Assembly: GCF_028069655.1 (NCBI RefSeq)
Contig: NZ_JAMCOS010000001.1
Location: 3,440,001-3,504,000, forward strand
Source: Acidovorax sp. NCPPB 4044
GTDB lineage: Bacteria > Pseudomonadota > Gammaproteobacteria > Burkholderiales > Burkholderiaceae_C
Direction: 5' to 3'
DNA length: 64,000 nt
Every line of letters begins with the position of its first letter. Within the stretch, counting starts at the first letter, position 1. This document shows positions 63,126 to 64,000 of this stretch, piece by piece. Under the pieces are notes generated by a model that was not told the DNA's origin, searched no databases, and saw nothing but the letters and a program-made list of their open reading frames with translations. The position numbers and the translations under genes were made by a program.

Positions 63126-63204
63126 GCTTCACGGTGGGTTTAGGAACGGTTGCGCACACTGCCTCCAGATCTCCCAACCATCGCAACACCGAAAGGAAGC
63201 AACC

Positions 63205-63843
63205 ATGAAGAAGACCGTTGTCACGCTGGCCATCGCCACCGCAGCCGCACTGCCCTCCCTCGCCCTGGCCTTGAATGCCCAGGAGGCGGTCAACGTGATG
63301 GCGCAGAACCATTACGTCGCGCCGCATGACCTCCAGAAGCAATACGGATACTGGACCGCCGAAGCCGTCTCCCATGACGGCGTGCGCGCGAACGTGCTGG
63401 TGAACGATGCCAACGGCAGCTTCACCGCCGTGCGCAAGAGCGACATCGGGACCACGCTGCCCAGCGCGGAGCAGGTGGCCCAGCGGCTGCGCGCCGGCGG
63501 CTATGCCGTGGTGTACGACGTGGAACTGGACGACGGCTTCTGGGAAGCGAAGGCCCGCAAATCGGTCCAGCAGCACGAGAAGGTGGAATTCGTGCTGCAC
63601 CCCGTGACGCTCGAAGTGCTGAGCCAGGTGGGGCGCACCGGCGGCACGCTGAACGGCCAGCCCGTGCTCGGCGCCGAGCAGGTGGTGCAGGCACTGCAGC
63701 AGGCCGGCTACACCCATGTCCGCGGCGTCGAATACGACGACGGGATCTGGGAAGCCGAGGCCACCAACCGCGCCAACCAGTCTGTGGAATTGCGCGTGGA
63801 ACCCACCACCGGCCAGGTCCTGAGCGAACACCTGGACGACTGA
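63205..63843 (+). CDS. exported PepSY-domain protein
   Basis: 212 residues; ATG at 63205 preceded by AAAGGAAGC. Signal peptide about 1-22 (AIATAAALPSLALA). Three repeats: an N-terminal one about 24-83 and two clearer PepSY units about 85-145 and 150-212, each with a YxVxYDVELDDGFWEAKA or VRGVEYDDGIWEAEA strand pair and a TLEVLSQ or TGQVLSE end. The protein is acidic. Divergent from the PepSY-regulator-kinase unit, a layout commonly seen when the regulator controls the divergent PepSY gene. Confidence 0.9.
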   Translation: MKKTVVTLAIATAAALPSLALALNAQEAVNVMAQNHYVAPHDLQKQYGYWTAEAVSHDGVRANVLVNDANGSFTAVRKSDIGTTLPSAEQVAQRLRAGGYAVVYDVELDDGFWEAKARKSVQQHEKVEFVLHPVTLEVLSQVGRTGGTLNGQPVLGAEQVVQALQQAGYTHVRGVEYDDGIWEAEATNRANQSVELRVEPTTGQVLSEHLDD

Positions 63844-63892
63844 TGCCCGAAGCATGGGCCGGCACGCACCGGCCCGTGCATCGGCCGTTCGC

Positions 63893-64000
63893 TTACTTCG
63901 ACAGGTCGAGCCGGTACTTCGACGTGCCTTTGCCCGAGCCATCGTCGGCGGCGAGCAGCGAGATGTTCGCGAGGCCTGCGGCCTGCGCCACGGAAAGCGC
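63893..64000 (-). CDS. C-terminal end of an unidentified gene (5' part outside window)
   Basis: A minus-strand frame runs in from the right edge and stops at TAA (63893-63895). The 35 visible residues end ADDGSGKGTSKYRLDLSK. Codon use fits a real gene and it is convergent with the PepSY gene. Too short to assign a family. Confidence 0.5.
   Translation of the reverse strand, partial: ALSVAQAAGLANISLLAADDGSGKGTSKYRLDLSK

Overview
The window is about 70% G+C and reads as a chromosome segment of a betaproteobacterium in the Comamonadaceae, most likely Acidovorax/Paracidovorax or a close relative. This assignment rests on codon use, on housekeeping gene order (rpfE-like/recJ, PHP phosphatase/YciO, M50 protease/trpS, fkpB/ispH, radC) and on the siderophore locus, which resembles the acidobactin, vacidobactin and variochelin loci of Acidovorax and Variovorax. 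No species call can be made from sequence reading alone.

Layout. 1-10.2 kb: housekeeping genes (end of an RpfE-like gene, recJ, PHP phosphatase, YciO, M50 protease, trpS) with two methyl-accepting chemotaxis proteins and an AmiD/AmpD-type amidase gene that has lost its catalytic domain. 10.2-11.46 kb: a small accessory stretch with an unknown membrane protein, a 73-residue acidic protein and two copies of an intergenic double-hairpin repeat. 11.46-49.65 kb: a siderophore locus. 49.7-64 kb: tRNA-Ser(CGA), a methyltransferase gene, serS, VOC protein, serine/threonine dehydratase-like enzyme, CBS protein, CNNM/CorC-type transporter, ispH, fkpB, radC, phytase-like lipoprotein, Smr protein, and a histidine kinase/response regulator pair with two PepSY proteins.

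Siderophore locus. A minus-strand operon starts at an ECF sigma factor gene (49548) and runs down to 21097: sigma factor, a stub of a FecR-type anti-sigma factor, MbtH protein, type II thioesterase, TauD/SyrP-type dioxygenase, then five assembly-line proteins: FAAL-ACP-C-A-PCP, KS-AT-KR-ACP, C-A-PCP, C-A-PCP-E-C-A-PCP and C-A-PCP-TE. Reading the adenylation pockets by eye gives Thr-like, (polyketide extension), Ser, Orn-like with epimerisation, Thr, Asp. The predicted product is a lipopeptide: acyl-Thr-(C2 or methyl-C2, hydroxyl)-Ser-D-(N5-acyl-N5-hydroxy)Orn-Thr-(beta-hydroxy)Asp. A second minus-strand unit carries the exporter, ornithine N5-hydroxylase and phosphopantetheinyl transferase. 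A plus-strand unit carries a FhuF-type reductase, formyltransferase, acetyltransferase and the TonB-dependent receptor. Two good Fur boxes are visible, one before the sigma gene and one before the receptor. A strong terminator separates the receptor from the convergent NRPS operon.

Most notable: the hybrid siderophore system and its stripped-down ECF control (anti-sigma reduced to its cytoplasmic domain, receptor without a signalling domain); a three-copy double-hairpin repeat found downstream of minus-strand genes; and the in-frame loss of the catalytic domain of the amidase.
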